Positions 1 through 7,330 of a stretch of 64,000 nt of DNA are shown here, piece by piece. The stretch's first letter is position 1, and each line of letters opens with the position of its first letter. The notes beneath the pieces were generated by a model. That model saw nothing but the letters and a program-made list of their open reading frames with translations. It was not told the DNA's origin and searched no databases. A program made the translations under genes and the position numbers. Origin of the DNA: Rhodoblastus sp963748385 (GTDB lineage: Bacteria; Pseudomonadota; Alphaproteobacteria; Rhizobiales; Beijerinckiaceae); the NCBI GenBank assembly GCA_963748385.1, contig CAVVIQ010000016.1, positions 62,001-126,000 of the forward strand. The letters run 5' to 3'.

Positions 1-1
1 G

Positions 2-220
2 GAGGAGCCGCGCCAGCTTCCCGACGAGACGATGGACGTGTCGCGGCTGCTCGGCGTTTGGCGCGGCGAGGCGCATGACGTCTATGCCGAGGCGGCGGTG
101 ACCGGCACGCTCGCCATGATCCTGCGCGCGATGAAACACGCGTCCGATATGGAAGACGCCCAAATTCAGGCCGAGGCGCTGTGGCGGGGCCGCGACGGCG
201 GCCGCCTGCTCGCCGCCTGA
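2..220 (+). CDS. C-terminal fragment of a glycosyltransferase / anthranilate phosphoribosyltransferase-like protein
   Basis: The reading frame is open from the window edge to a TGA at 218-220, so this is the 3' end of a gene that starts outside the window (72 residues visible). The segment with AVTGTLAMILRAM followed by AEALWRGRDGG resembles the helical C-terminus of the anthranilate phosphoribosyltransferase-like glycosyl transferase family that often precedes siroheme synthase in Rhizobiales. The stop is 13 bases before the cysG start on the same strand, so the two are probably cotranscribed. The family call rests on a short, weakly conserved stretch and on gene order, so it is tentative. 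Confidence 0.45.
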   Translation, partial: EEPRQLPDETMDVSRLLGVWRGEAHDVYAEAAVTGTLAMILRAMKHASDMEDAQIQAEALWRGRDGGRLLAA

Positions 221-233
221 TCGGGACACGCGC

Positions 234-1643
234 ATGAATCGCCTGCCCATTTTCCTCAACCTCCGCGGCCGCCCGGTCGCGGTCGTCGGCCGTGGCGCGC
301 TCGCCGCGCGCCGCGTGGACACGCTTGCGCGCGCCGGCGCCGAAGTCTGGCTGTTCGCAGAAAATCCGAGCGACGAATTCGCGCCGCTCGCAGGCGGATT
401 TCGTCGCGGCGACCTCGCCGCGCCCGATGCTTTCGCGGGGTTCGGACTCGCCTATTTCGCCTATGAGCCGGGCGAGAAGCCCGACGAGGACCTGATCGCG
501 CGGGTGCGGAAATCAGGGACTTTGGTCAATGTCGCCGATTTCCCGGCTTTCAGCGATTTCATCACCCCGTCGGTGCTCGACCGCAGCCCGCTGGTGGTCG
601 CCATTGCGACCGGGGGCGACGCGCCCCTGCTCGGCCGCATGCTGAAGGCGCGGCTCGAAACCCTGATCCCGGCCAATTACGGCCGGCTCGCCTCGCTCGC
701 TGGCGCCGCCCGCGCCGCTTTGGCCAAGAAGCTTACCAGCCAGCAGGCGCGGATGCGCTTCTGGGAGCGCGTCTATGACGGACCGATCGCGGAAATGGTG
801 CTGGCCGGCGACGACGCCACCGCGAAAACCATGCTCGATCACGAGATCGACTTCTGCCTCCCGGACGGCTCGGCCTCCGGGGAAAAGTCGACCGGCGAGG
901 TCTATCTGGTCGGAGCCGGCCCCGGCGACCCGGACCTGTTGACCTTCCGCGCCTTCCGCCTGATGCAGAAGGCCGACGTGGTGCTGTACGACCAGCTGGT
1001 CGAGCCGGCGATCATGGACCGGGTGCGCCGCGACGCCGAGCGCGTCTATGTCGGGAAAAAGCGCGCCAACCACGCCGTGCCGCAAGAGGAAATCGGCGAG
1101 CTGATGGTCAAGCTGGCCAGAGAAGGCAAGCGCGTCCTGCGGCTCAAAGGCGGCGACCCCTTCATTTTCGGGCGCGGCGGCGAAGAGATCGAAAAGCTCG
1201 CCGCGCATCGCATTCCCTTCCAGGTCTGCCCGGGCGTGACCGCGGCTGCGGGTTGCTCGTCCTATGCCGGCATCCCGCTCACCCACCGGGACTACGCCCA
1301 GTCCTGCCTCTTCGTCACCGGCCATGGCCGCGACGGCCCGATCCAGCTCGACTGGAGCTCGATCCTGCGCCCCCGCCAGACCGTCGCCGTCTATATGGGC
1401 CTCGCCCATCTCGACTATCTGACCAAGGAGTTCCTGCGTCACGGCGCGGATCCGGCCCTGCCGGTCGCGATCGTCGAGAACGGCACGAGGCCCAACCAGA
1501 TCACCGTCACCGGAACCATCGCCGACATCGCCGCCAAGGCCGCCGCCCACGGCCTGCGCGGCCCGACGATCATCATCGTCGGCGAGGTCGTGGCCCTGCG
1601 CGACAAGCTGAACTGGTACACGCCGCATCCCGAGCAGGTCTGA
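234..1643 (+). CDS. cysG: Siroheme synthase CysG (uroporphyrinogen-III methyltransferase / precorrin-2 dehydrogenase / ferrochelatase)
   Basis: This trifunctional cytoplasmic enzyme converts uroporphyrinogen III to siroheme, the cofactor of sulfite and nitrite reductases. The N-terminal ~210 residues form the NAD-dependent dehydrogenase/ferrochelatase module, with the dinucleotide-binding VVGRGALAARR near residues 17-27 and the VNVADFPAFSDF segment. The C-terminal SUMT methyltransferase module starts at about residue 222 with YLVGAGPGDPDLLT and carries LKGGDPFIFGRGGEE, the SAM/substrate loop. The length of 469 aa is close to the usual ~460. The ATG at 234 follows the upstream gene by 13 bases. 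Identification is secure because both modules are complete. Confidence 0.96.
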   Translation: MNRLPIFLNLRGRPVAVVGRGALAARRVDTLARAGAEVWLFAENPSDEFAPLAGGFRRGDLAAPDAFAGFGLAYFAYEPGEKPDEDLIARVRKSGTLVNVADFPAFSDFITPSVLDRSPLVVAIATGGDAPLLGRMLKARLETLIPANYGRLASLAGAARAALAKKLTSQQARMRFWERVYDGPIAEMVLAGDDATAKTMLDHEIDFCLPDGSASGEKSTGEVYLVGAGPGDPDLLTFRAFRLMQKADVVLYDQLVEPAIMDRVRRDAERVYVGKKRANHAVPQEEIGELMVKLAREGKRVLRLKGGDPFIFGRGGEEIEKLAAHRIPFQVCPGVTAAAGCSSYAGIPLTHRDYAQSCLFVTGHGRDGPIQLDWSSILRPRQTVAVYMGLAHLDYLTKEFLRHGADPALPVAIVENGTRPNQITVTGTIADIAAKAAAHGLRGPTIIIVGEVVALRDKLNWYTPHPEQV

Positions 1644-1753
1644 CCTCGTCCCGAAGCCCTCGCCATTCAGCCGGCGTTCAGGCGTCCGGGCGCCCCATGC
1701 CATGGTTCGCGCGAGCGCCTGGCGCCGAGATTCGACGCACGAGGGAAGGAATC

Positions 1754-3262
1754 ATGAGGGTCAGGACCAGAATATTCAGGCGGGGGCTCGCCGGCGTCCT
1801 GTTCGTCGGAGCGATCGTCGCCGGGGCGGCGCCGGGCGCGGCCCAGCCGGCGCCCGGCGGCGCGCCCCGCATCGCCCTCGTGATCGGCGAATCCAGTTAC
1901 AGGACCGCCCCCCTGCCGACGGCCGCCAATGACGCCGGCCTGATCGCCGACACCTTGCGGCGCGCCGGCTTCGACGTGACCGGCGCCGCCGATCTCGACC
2001 AGGACGGCTTGCGCAAGGCGCTGCGCGAATTCGTGGACAAGGCCGCCGAGGCCGGCCCCAACGCCATCGCCTTCGTCTATATTTCCGGGCGCGGCCTGCA
2101 ATACGCCGGCGAAAACTACATCGCGCCGATCGAGGCCAATATCCCGCGCGCGGCGGACGCTCCGCTCGAAGCCGTGCGGTTGAGCGATTATCTCCAACCG
2201 CTGGCGCAGATGCCGATGCGGGCGAAGATCGTCGCGCTCGACGCGGCGCGGACCAATTCCTTCGCGCAGAGCGGCGATCCGCTCGCCGGAGGACTGGCCC
2301 TCGTCAATCCGGCGCCGGGCGAGCTTTTGGCCTTCAACGCCGCGCCGGGCGCGGTGGCGCCGGACGCGCCGGGCCCCTATGGCGCCTACGCCCAGGCCCT
2401 GGCCGAGGCCTTGCGCGAGCCGGGGCTGCCGATCGACCAGGCCTTCGGCCAGACCCGGATGAGGGTTGCGCAGGAGACCAAGGGCGCGGCGATCCCGTGG
2501 GACGAATCGAAACTGACCGCGCCGCCGGCTCTGATCGCCCGCGCGCCCACCTCCCCTCGGGTCGCCGTCGAGAGCGTGACGCGGCTGCGCGCGCGGCCGA
2601 TCCGCGATTATTCGATGGACGACGCCTTCACCGCCGCGCTCGACCGCGACACGATCCAGGGCTACATCGACTTCCTCGCGGCTTATCCCGACTCTCCCTA
2701 TGCGTCGCGCGTGCGCGCGATCGTGGCGGTGCGCCGCGAGGCGATCATGTGGCGGCGCGCCCACCTGCGCAACGCGCGGGAGTCCTACTGGACCTATCTG
2801 CATTACTACCCGCATGGGCCGCACGCCTATGACGCCCGCCGCCGGCTCGCGGACCTCGGCGCGCCCTACGAGGCGCCGGCCGATTTCACCATCGTGGACC
2901 TCGACGCGCCGCCGCCGCCGCCTTCGGATCATGCCGTGTTCGCGCGGCCTTATGTCGTGTTCGACGATCCCGGTTGGGCGCCGCCGCCCCCGGCGCCGGT
3001 CGGTTTCCTGCCAACGCCGGCGGTCATCGTCAACGAGGCTCCGCCGCCGCCGCCTTACGCCGGCCTGCTGCCGCTGCCGCTGGTCGTCGCGCCGCTGGTC
3101 GGCGCGGCCATCGCGACCCAGACGGGCGTGTTCCACGCCCCGGCCGTGGTCCAGGCCCGGTCGCCTGGCGCGCAGAGTTATTATTACCGCTTCAACAACC
3201 AAAACGGACCGCGCGGCGGCGGTCCGGTTTGCGGCGGGCCGGGCGAGCCGCCCTGCCGCTGA
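1754..3262 (+). CDS. Exported caspase-fold (peptidase C14-like) protein lacking the catalytic His and Cys
   Basis: The 502-aa protein starts at the ATG at 1754, preceded by GGGAAGGA. The longer open frame upstream overlaps cysG and is not needed. A signal peptide covers about residues 1-31. Residues ~38-260 form a caspase p20-like domain: RIALVIGESSY strand, NDAGLIADTLRRAGF helix, FVYISGRG strand and ALDAAR strand. In active family members the last two motifs are SGHG and DxCR, supplying the His-Cys dyad. Here they read SGRG (Arg113) and DAAR (Ala165), so the protein should be proteolytically dead. A helical repeat-like region (~290-370) and a Pro-rich tail with two C-terminal Cys follow. The role is unknown; a binding or scaffold function is inferred. 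Confidence 0.85.
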   Translation: MRVRTRIFRRGLAGVLFVGAIVAGAAPGAAQPAPGGAPRIALVIGESSYRTAPLPTAANDAGLIADTLRRAGFDVTGAADLDQDGLRKALREFVDKAAEAGPNAIAFVYISGRGLQYAGENYIAPIEANIPRAADAPLEAVRLSDYLQPLAQMPMRAKIVALDAARTNSFAQSGDPLAGGLALVNPAPGELLAFNAAPGAVAPDAPGPYGAYAQALAEALREPGLPIDQAFGQTRMRVAQETKGAAIPWDESKLTAPPALIARAPTSPRVAVESVTRLRARPIRDYSMDDAFTAALDRDTIQGYIDFLAAYPDSPYASRVRAIVAVRREAIMWRRAHLRNARESYWTYLHYYPHGPHAYDARRRLADLGAPYEAPADFTIVDLDAPPPPPSDHAVFARPYVVFDDPGWAPPPPAPVGFLPTPAVIVNEAPPPPPYAGLLPLPLVVAPLVGAAIATQTGVFHAPAVVQARSPGAQSYYYRFNNQNGPRGGGPVCGGPGEPPCR

Positions 3263-3270
3263 CAAAAAAA

Positions 3271-3301
3271 GCCCGCCGCGAGAAATTGCGGCGGGCTTTT
3301 T
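3271..3301. terminator. Bidirectional Rho-independent terminator
   Basis: A perfect 9-bp inverted repeat (3271-3279 GCCCGCCGC with 3288-3296) has an 8-base loop. It is followed on the plus strand by T5 and preceded by A7, so it works in both directions between the convergent caspase-like gene and bufC. Confidence 0.88.
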
Positions 3302-3321
3302 CATTTCAAATCTGCATGGCG

Positions 3322-4122
3322 TCACTCGGACGTCGGCGCCGCTTCGACGATCATGCCGTCCGAAAACCATCGGGCGAGGAAGCCGGCGGCGGCCTGCGCC
3401 GTCTCGGAATCGTCGCGGCCCGGACGCGCGAAGGCCAAAGACGCACAGATCTCCGCGAAGGCCGCGCCCGCCATCGCCTCCGTCAGGGCGATCCTTTCGA
3501 GATCGTCGAGGACGCGATAATGGACATCAAGCTCGCGCCGCCAGACCACCAGCGTGACATTCTCTCCATGCCGCGCCTGCGCAGCCGGGTCGCCCGCCTG
3601 AACCGCCTCGTAGGCCGCGAGCGCGTCCCGCGTCGTCTCGACCACAATAACGCTCGGGTGGAAGCCGAAGCACAGCCGCGGCCAATCCTCCTCGCCGGTC
3701 ACGCCAAGACTTTCGATCGGCAGTTCGGCCGCGTCGGCGGCGTCGAAACTCTTGGCCAGCGCCGCTTCCAGCGCCGCCAGCCCGCAAGTGAAGCGATCGT
3801 CGGCATGGGGCGGGGTCGCGCGCAAAAAAGCGGGCAGACCGGCGCCGACCCAGCGGGCGTTGCGGAAGGTCGACGGGCGGGCCTTGGCATAGGCTTCGAC
3901 CAGCGCGCCGAAAGCCTCGTCGCCCATCGCCTCGCGCAAGGCCGGATAATCATTGCTGAGATATTCCGCCATCCTGAGCCTGAAGCCGTCGTGATAGACG
4001 GCGAAAGTCCCGGCGATATTCTCCGCGCGCACTGGCGGGCGCAAAAGCGCCAGCAGGCGCGGCGACGGCTCCTCCGCCAGCACGCTCTCCTGAAACAGGT
4101 TTTGGACCTCGGCCAGTTTCAT
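3322..4122 (-). CDS. bufC: BufC / DUF2063 (HvfC-type) partner protein of an MNIO enzyme
   Basis: This 266-aa protein starts at the ATG at 4122, which overlaps the bufB stop by 4 bases (ATGA), so the two genes are translationally coupled. The N-terminal ~90 residues match the DUF2063 pattern (LQxLFQESVL, FAVYHDGFRLRMAEYLSNDYPALREAMGDEAF), followed by a less conserved C-terminal half. In bufferin and methanobactin systems this family acts as the partner of the multinuclear non-haem iron oxidase (DUF692), recruiting the precursor peptide. The long in-frame extension upstream of 4122 lies inside bufB and is not coding. The gene ends 20 bases from the terminator at 3271-3301. Confidence 0.9.
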   Translation of the reverse strand: MKLAEVQNLFQESVLAEEPSPRLLALLRPPVRAENIAGTFAVYHDGFRLRMAEYLSNDYPALREAMGDEAFGALVEAYAKARPSTFRNARWVGAGLPAFLRATPPHADDRFTCGLAALEAALAKSFDAADAAELPIESLGVTGEEDWPRLCFGFHPSVIVVETTRDALAAYEAVQAGDPAAQARHGENVTLVVWRRELDVHYRVLDDLERIALTEAMAGAAFAEICASLAFARPGRDDSETAQAAAGFLARWFSDGMIVEAAPTSE

Positions 4123-4952
4123 GCCAGCGCCTTTTCCTCGGCCTCGGCCAGCGCCCTCATGTGGCGCAGTTCGTCGAGCAGTTCGGAGAAAGGCGGAAAA
4201 TGGTCGTCGCGCTCGATCATCGCCGGGATCGGCCCGAATGTCCGCCAGACATGAGAAAACAGCGCCCAGACATCGTCGCAGACGGGATGGTCGTGGGTGT
4301 CGATGATATGCGTGCCGGCATGGGTGTGGCCGGCGATATGGATCTGGGCGACGCGCTCCTTCGGAATCCGGTCGAGATAGGCGCGGGCGTCGAAACCATG
4401 ATTGAACGCCGAGACATAGACATTGTTGACGTCGAGCAGCAGCAGGCAGTCGGCGCGCTGCGCCAGTTCGGCGATGAAATCCGCCTCGCTCATTTCGTCG
4501 CCGGCGAAGGCGACATAGGTCGAGGGATTTTCCAGCGCGATCCGGCGGCCGAGAAAATCCTGCGCGCGCGACGCCCGCTCCACGCAATGGTCGAGCGATT
4601 CACGCGTCAGCGGCGCCGGCAGGAGATCGTGGAGGTTGAGGCCATGGACGCCGGTCCAGGCGAGATGGTCGGACACCAGTTCGGGCTCGACCCGCGCGAC
4701 CAGTCTTTTCAAGGCGCGCAGATAATCGAAGTCGAGCGGATCTGTGGAGGCCAGCGACAGCGACACGCCATGCATCCGCATCGGATAATCGGCGCGGATG
4801 CGGTCGAGCATGGCGAGCGGGCGGCCGCCGGGAACCATGTAATTTTCCGAAATGATCTCGAACCAGTCCACCGGTTGCGGCGATTCGAGAATCTCCGGAT
4901 AATAGACGGGCCGCAGGCCTAGCCCGAAACCCTGCGGATCGTTCGCTGTCAT
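4119..4952 (-). CDS. bufB: BufB, MNIO family (DUF692) multinuclear non-haem iron oxidase
   Basis: This 277-aa protein, starting at the ATG at 4952, is of full length for the DUF692 TIM-barrel family, whose characterised members (MbnB, BufB) use two or three iron ions to oxidise peptidyl cysteines. Candidate metal-ligand segments are all present: EIISENY, MHGVSLSL, SDHLAWTG, ENPSTY, LLLDVNNVYVSAFNHG, IHIAGH, DTHDHPV and ERDDHFP. The substrate should be the Cys-rich exported peptide encoded just upstream (5021-5281). The gene is separated from that peptide gene by 68 bases holding a strong hairpin and overlaps bufC downstream. The family call is firm; the exact modification made here is inferred. 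Confidence 0.93.
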   Translation of the reverse strand: MTANDPQGFGLGLRPVYYPEILESPQPVDWFEIISENYMVPGGRPLAMLDRIRADYPMRMHGVSLSLASTDPLDFDYLRALKRLVARVEPELVSDHLAWTGVHGLNLHDLLPAPLTRESLDHCVERASRAQDFLGRRIALENPSTYVAFAGDEMSEADFIAELAQRADCLLLLDVNNVYVSAFNHGFDARAYLDRIPKERVAQIHIAGHTHAGTHIIDTHDHPVCDDVWALFSHVWRTFGPIPAMIERDDHFPPFSELLDELRHMRALAEAEEKALA

Positions 4953-4976
4953 CGCTTTTCTCCGGGCCGCGGGAGG

Positions 4977-5006
4977 CTCCCCGCGCGAAAAAAATCGCGC
5001 GGGGAG
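4977..5006 (-). other. 12-bp perfect hairpin in the bufA-bufB intercistronic gap
   Basis: Positions 4977-4988 (CTCCCCGCGCGA) are the exact reverse complement of 4995-5006, with a six-base A (U in the mRNA) loop. No T-run follows on the minus strand, so it is not a complete intrinsic terminator. An mRNA-stabilising or processing element, or a partial attenuator that sets a high bufA to bufB ratio, is a reasonable inference. Confidence 0.75.
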
Positions 5007-5020
5007 GAAAGGTCGCGCGA

Positions 5021-5281
5021 TCAGCCGACCTTGCCGCCGAGCTTGGTGCATGCCGAGGTGGATTTTTCCGGCAGCCAGCCCATGCCCTTACAGGCGTTCT
5101 GACCCTTGCAGGCGTTGCTGGCGGATTTGCAGGCGCCCTTGCCTTTGCAGGCGTTGACGCCCATGCAATGAACCATGGCCTTCTTGGCCTGCGCCTGGGT
5201 GGGGGCGAGGGCGGCGCCGGAAACGGCGAGCGCAATGGCGGCGGCGGCGAGGCTCGCGCCGGAAACGACCTTGATCTGCAT
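5021..5281 (-). CDS. bufA: Bufferin-type metallophore precursor peptide (BufA, probably BufA2 family)
   Basis: The 86-aa product has a signal peptide (Lys near the N-terminus, Ala-rich hydrophobic core, cleavage expected around AQA-KK) and a mature part of ~50 residues with six Cys. Four of these sit in short repeats of the type NACKG/GACKS. Such peptides are substrates of DUF692 enzymes, which oxidise Cys to copper-binding heterocycles; the mature product is periplasmic and sequesters copper. The ATG at 5281 is chosen over the one at 5287 because the CAGGGAG ribosome site is then ~8 bases away. It is first in the minus-strand order bufA-bufB-bufC. BufA2 rather than BufA1 is judged from the ACKG repeats only. 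Confidence 0.85.
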   Translation of the reverse strand: MQIKVVSGASLAAAAIALAVSGAALAPTQAQAKKAMVHCMGVNACKGKGACKSASNACKGQNACKGMGWLPEKSTSACTKLGGKVG

Positions 5282-5437
5282 CGTCATACTCCCTGAGATC
5301 GCGCCCGGACGCGGGCGCGTCGCGCAAGCGTCACTGGCCTGCGGAAAGGGATACGGCGCGGCGGCGGGAAAGATTACATCGTCGCGAAAATAAATTTCCG
5401 TCGCCGGCGCCGAAGCCGGAAATCCAGCGGCTTCAGC

Positions 5438-6019
5438 CTATCGTCCTGCCTCGCCGCGCAGCAGATCGCGGAAATCGCGGCCCTGGTCGCCTTTTCGGCC
5501 GCCGTCCGATTCCGCGTCCGGCGCCGGGCGCTTTTTCCTGAGTCGGAACGGCAGGGGCAGAAGCCGCAAGGCGAACAGGGCGCCGACAAAGCCAATGGCG
5601 GCGCTGGCGGCGCCGTCGGCGGTGAGCGGCAGCGCCGGTTTGAAATCGTCGAATGCGCCGCGCGCGACCTGCGGGTCGGCGTCCAGCGCCAAAGCGAGAA
5701 TCTTCGACAGGGGCAATTCGCCATTGAGATCGGCGGCCTGGCGCTTGAGGCGCGTCAGCCGCGCCGTCTCCTCCCGGACCCGGCCGCCGCGCTGGCGCAC
5801 GAAGGCGTCGGCCAAATCTTCGAGGCGCGCCACGCCTTCATCGTGAGTCAGGCCCGACGCGCCGCTATCCGCGTCGAAAGCCGAGACGGACGCCTGCAAT
5901 TCGTCGATCGCGCCGCCCAGCCGCTGACGATATTGCTGGGCGAATTCCGGCGCCTGCGAAAAGCTCAGGCCAGCAGCCAGCGCCGCGGCGAAACTCGTTC
6001 TGCGCCACAAGGTTGTCAT
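5438..6019 (-). CDS. DUF2937 family membrane protein
   Basis: This 193-aa protein of unknown function starts at the ATG at 6019. Residues ~6-20 and ~140-160 (AIGFVGALFALRLLPLPF) are hydrophobic and likely membrane spans. The middle (about 25-125) is a charged helical region beginning FAQQYRQRLGGAIDEL, rich in heptad-like Leu/Ala. The tail is basic and disordered. The layout matches the DUF2937 family found next to dusA in Rhizobiales. It lies 14 bases downstream of the inferred dusA stop, so cotranscription is likely. A continuous open frame appears to fuse it to dusA, but this is produced by a frameshift in dusA and is not a genuine fusion. Confidence 0.8.
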   Translation of the reverse strand: MTTLWRRTSFAAALAAGLSFSQAPEFAQQYRQRLGGAIDELQASVSAFDADSGASGLTHDEGVARLEDLADAFVRQRGGRVREETARLTRLKRQAADLNGELPLSKILALALDADPQVARGAFDDFKPALPLTADGAASAAIGFVGALFALRLLPLPFRLRKKRPAPDAESDGGRKGDQGRDFRDLLRGEAGR

Positions 6020-6033
6020 GCCATCAAACCCGA

Positions 6034-7075
6034 TCAGGCGCTGAGTCGCTCCGCCCTCGGGGCGGCGCTGGAATGATCGACCAGACCGAGGGCGTCCTCG
6101 ACCACCCGGGCGCCGGCGCCCCGCCGCACGGCATGGGTCGCGAGATGGCGTCGGAAGGCCCGCGCGCCCGGTCGCCCGGCGAAAAGGCCGAGCATGTGGC
6201 GGGTGATGTCGGCGAGACGCGCGCCCTCGCCGAGCTTGTCGTCGATATAGGGCAGAAAGGCCTCGACCGCCGCGCGGCTGCTCGCGAAAGGCGCCGCGAA
6301 CGCCGAACAGCAGCGGATCGACGTCCTGTAGCATCGACAGGTCGTGATAGGCGGCGCGGCCGATCATCACGCCGTCGACCTTTTCCAGTTGGGCGGCGGC
6401 GGCTTCGATCGTGGCGAGGCCGCCGTTGATCGCGATCGGGACCTCCGGCATGGCTTGCTTCAGCTCATGGACCAGGCGGCGATCCAGAGGCGGGATCTCG
6501 CGGTTTTCCTTGGGCGACAGACCTTCGAGCCAAGCTTTCCGGGCATGGACGATCAGGGCGTCGGCTCTCGCCGCGACCACGGCCCGCGCCAGCGCGAATA
6601 ACGCCTCGCGCGGCTCCTGGTCGTCAACGCCGATGCGGCATTTGACGGTGACCGGCAGACCGGAAGCCTCCTTCATCGCCGCGACGCAGCGCGCGACCAA
6701 CGCCGGATCGCGCATCAGGCAGGCTCCGAAAGCCCCGTTCTGGACGCGGTCCGAAGGGCAGCCGACATTGAGATCGATCTCGTCATAGGCGAATTCGGCG
6801 CAAATCTTCGCCGCCCGCGCCAGCTCTTCAGGGTCGGAGCCGCCAAGCTGCACGGCGAGCGGATGTTCGTTTGCGTCATAGCCGAGCAGCCGCTCGCGGT
6901 CGCCATGCACGATCGCGGCGGACGTGACCATCTCGGTGTAAAGCCGCGTTCTGCGCGAATGCAGCCGGGCGAGAACCCGATAATGGCGATCGGTCCATTC
7001 CATCATCGGCGCGACGGAAAAGCGCCAGGGGCTGAAATTCCCGAAATTCTCCCGATTTTCTGCGTTTTCAGCCAT
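6034..7075 (-). pseudogene. dusA: tRNA-dihydrouridine synthase DusA, frameshifted near 6299-6300
   Basis: The enzyme reduces U20/U20a of tRNA with FMN and NADPH. From the ATG at 7075 the first ~260 codons read a normal DusA: RFSVAPMMEWTDRHYR at the N-terminus, DLNVGCPSDRVQNGAFGACLM with the catalytic Cys, KCRIGVDD, the LIVHARKAWLEGLSPKENR loop and MIGRAAYHD. After LQDVDPLLFG the frame changes. The expected C-terminus (APFASSRAAVEAFLPYID and onward to a TGA at 6034-6036) continues in another frame and can be restored by removing one T of the mRNA-sense sequence GGCGTTCGCGG. Total length would then be ~346 aa, normal for the family. A sequencing error is more likely than decay. Confidence 0.85.
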
Positions 7076-7330
7076 TCTTGCCCTGTTCGCCGCCCTTCGC
7101 GCCCTGCCGCCTATGGTTACAACACCTTGTCGAGATTGCGAAACTCCCGGGCTGGCGCGGCGAACCGGAGCGGCCCGGTCGCAAAAACGTCATGGCGCCG
7201 AAATATTTATCGCCCCAAGACTCGCTTGAGCTCCGGGGCTGCAAATCCCGCTCCGTCATGTTAGAGGGCGCGCGCGGGCCGCCTCGACCGCCGCGCATCC
7301 CTCCACTTTTCGGGAAAGAGAATTTCGCTG

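Noticed and set aside
513..1703. A 396-residue minus-strand open frame over cysG
   Set aside because: It is antisense to a secure siroheme synthase gene and has shadow-type composition.
1667..3370. A 567-residue minus-strand open frame
   Set aside because: It is antisense to the caspase-like gene, is Arg-rich and crosses the terminator at 3271-3301.
5438..7075. A single 545-residue DusA-DUF2937 fusion protein on the minus strand
   Set aside because: The middle ~80 residues are an out-of-frame reading of the DusA C-terminus, and the correct C-terminus and a separate DUF2937 start are both present.
7076..7330. A possible tRNA or other structured RNA between dusA and ugd
   Set aside because: No cloverleaf or T-arm GTTCRANYC-like motif could be found; only intergenic sequence with promoters is supported.
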